Source: Firmicutes bacterium UBA4874
GTDB taxonomy: Bacteria > Bacillota > Clostridia > Caldicoprobacterales > DTU083
Direction: 5' to 3'
DNA length: 6,074 nucleotides
Assembly (NCBI GenBank): GCA_002399435.1
Contig: DHDO01000088.1
Span: forward strand, 1 to 6,074
Position numbers and translations under genes: made by a program. Position 1 is the first letter of the stretch. Each line of letters opens with the position of its first letter. The notes under the pieces are model-generated. The model was not told the DNA's origin. It did no database searches and saw only the letters and a list, made by a program, of their open reading frames with translations. Shown here in pieces: positions 5,835 through 6,074 of the stretch.

Positions 5835-6074
5835 TTACAGGTACTTTCGGACAATCCCATATATTTCCTCATGAATATCCTCCACTGATCGGATTGCCCC
5901 GTCCTTTACGCAGGCAATGCGATGCCAGCCGTACTTCTCCGCGAGCCGGAGGGAAGTGCGATAGGACCGTTCCAGGTAGGCAAAGTCCTTTTCATGAATA
6001 TCCTTTTCCATGGATCCATTGAATTTGTTTTTCCGCCTCTCCATGAGCCGTGCCGCATATTTCACCGGCATATC
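5835..6074 (-). CDS. Thymidylate kinase-like P-loop nucleotide kinase, C-terminal part (cut at right edge)
   Basis: The last 79 residues of a gene whose start lies beyond the right edge. The frame stays open to 6074 (Asp before MPVKYAARLMERRKNKF). The sequence resembles the end of dTMP kinase family proteins: an Arg-rich helix (LMERRKNKF) in the lid position, then MEKDIHEKDFAYLERSYRTSLRLAEKYGWHRIACVKDGAIRSVEDIHEEIYGIVRKYL, with the family's D-x-x-YLE helix, the I-x-C-V strand and the closing S-x-E-x-I-H-E-E-I helix. Family members phosphorylate dTMP to dTDP in the cytoplasm. Clostridia can carry a second tmk-like paralogue besides the housekeeping enzyme, so no symbol is given. The P-loop is outside the window, so activity cannot be judged. 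A terminator follows, so it is probably not co-transcribed with the ATPase genes. Confidence 0.75.
   Translation of the reverse strand, partial: DMPVKYAARLMERRKNKFNGSMEKDIHEKDFAYLERSYRTSLRLAEKYGWHRIACVKDGAIRSVEDIHEEIYGIVRKYL

Noticed and set aside
1..6074. A new mobile, defence or CRISPR-like system
   Set aside because: No transposase, integrase, terminal inverted repeats, spacer array, toxin-antitoxin pair or unknown cargo gene was seen. Every coding stretch is explained by V-ATPase subunits or the kinase-like gene.

Overview
The window carries most of a V-type (A/V-type, Ntp-like) rotary ATPase operon, read entirely from the minus strand (right to left). Strong AGGAGG-like Shine-Dalgarno sites, a sigma-A type promoter, tightly coupled genes and the subunit sequences point to a Gram-positive member of the Bacillota, most likely class Clostridia, with moderate GC. 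The assignment to Clostridia is inferred from protein resemblance recalled from memory, not from a search.

Layout in transcription order, from the right edge: (1) the last 79 codons of a thymidylate-kinase-like gene (6074-5835); (2) an intergenic region (5834-5571) with a perfect 16-bp tandem duplication, a strong intrinsic terminator, two further hairpins, an AT-rich phased repeat and a near-consensus promoter; (3) the ATPase genes: a small coiled-coil stalk subunit of G/H type (5570-5211), subunit C (5214-4174), subunit I (4158-2161), subunit K (2143-1718), subunit F (1696-1388), subunit E (1377-733) and the first 249 residues of catalytic subunit A (746-1, cut at the left edge just after its P-loop). 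Subunits B and D are expected beyond the left edge.

The gene products form one machine. Subunit A (with B) is the nucleotide-hydrolysing head. E and the G/H-like subunit form the peripheral stalks. F belongs to the central rotor, and C couples the rotor to the K ring. K carries the ion-binding carboxylate (Glu124), and I is the membrane stator with the essential arginine (Arg576). Genes overlap or lie within 21 nt of each other, so the set looks like a single translationally coupled transcript with a leader of about 25 nt.

This is a known system rather than a new one. The points worth a second look are the ion-site residues of K, which lack the usual Na+ ligands; a P-loop variant in A; a GNRA-capped hairpin in the last codons of subunit I ahead of K; and the repeats and hairpins upstream of the operon. 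Long open frames on the plus strand are antisense shadows of these genes.
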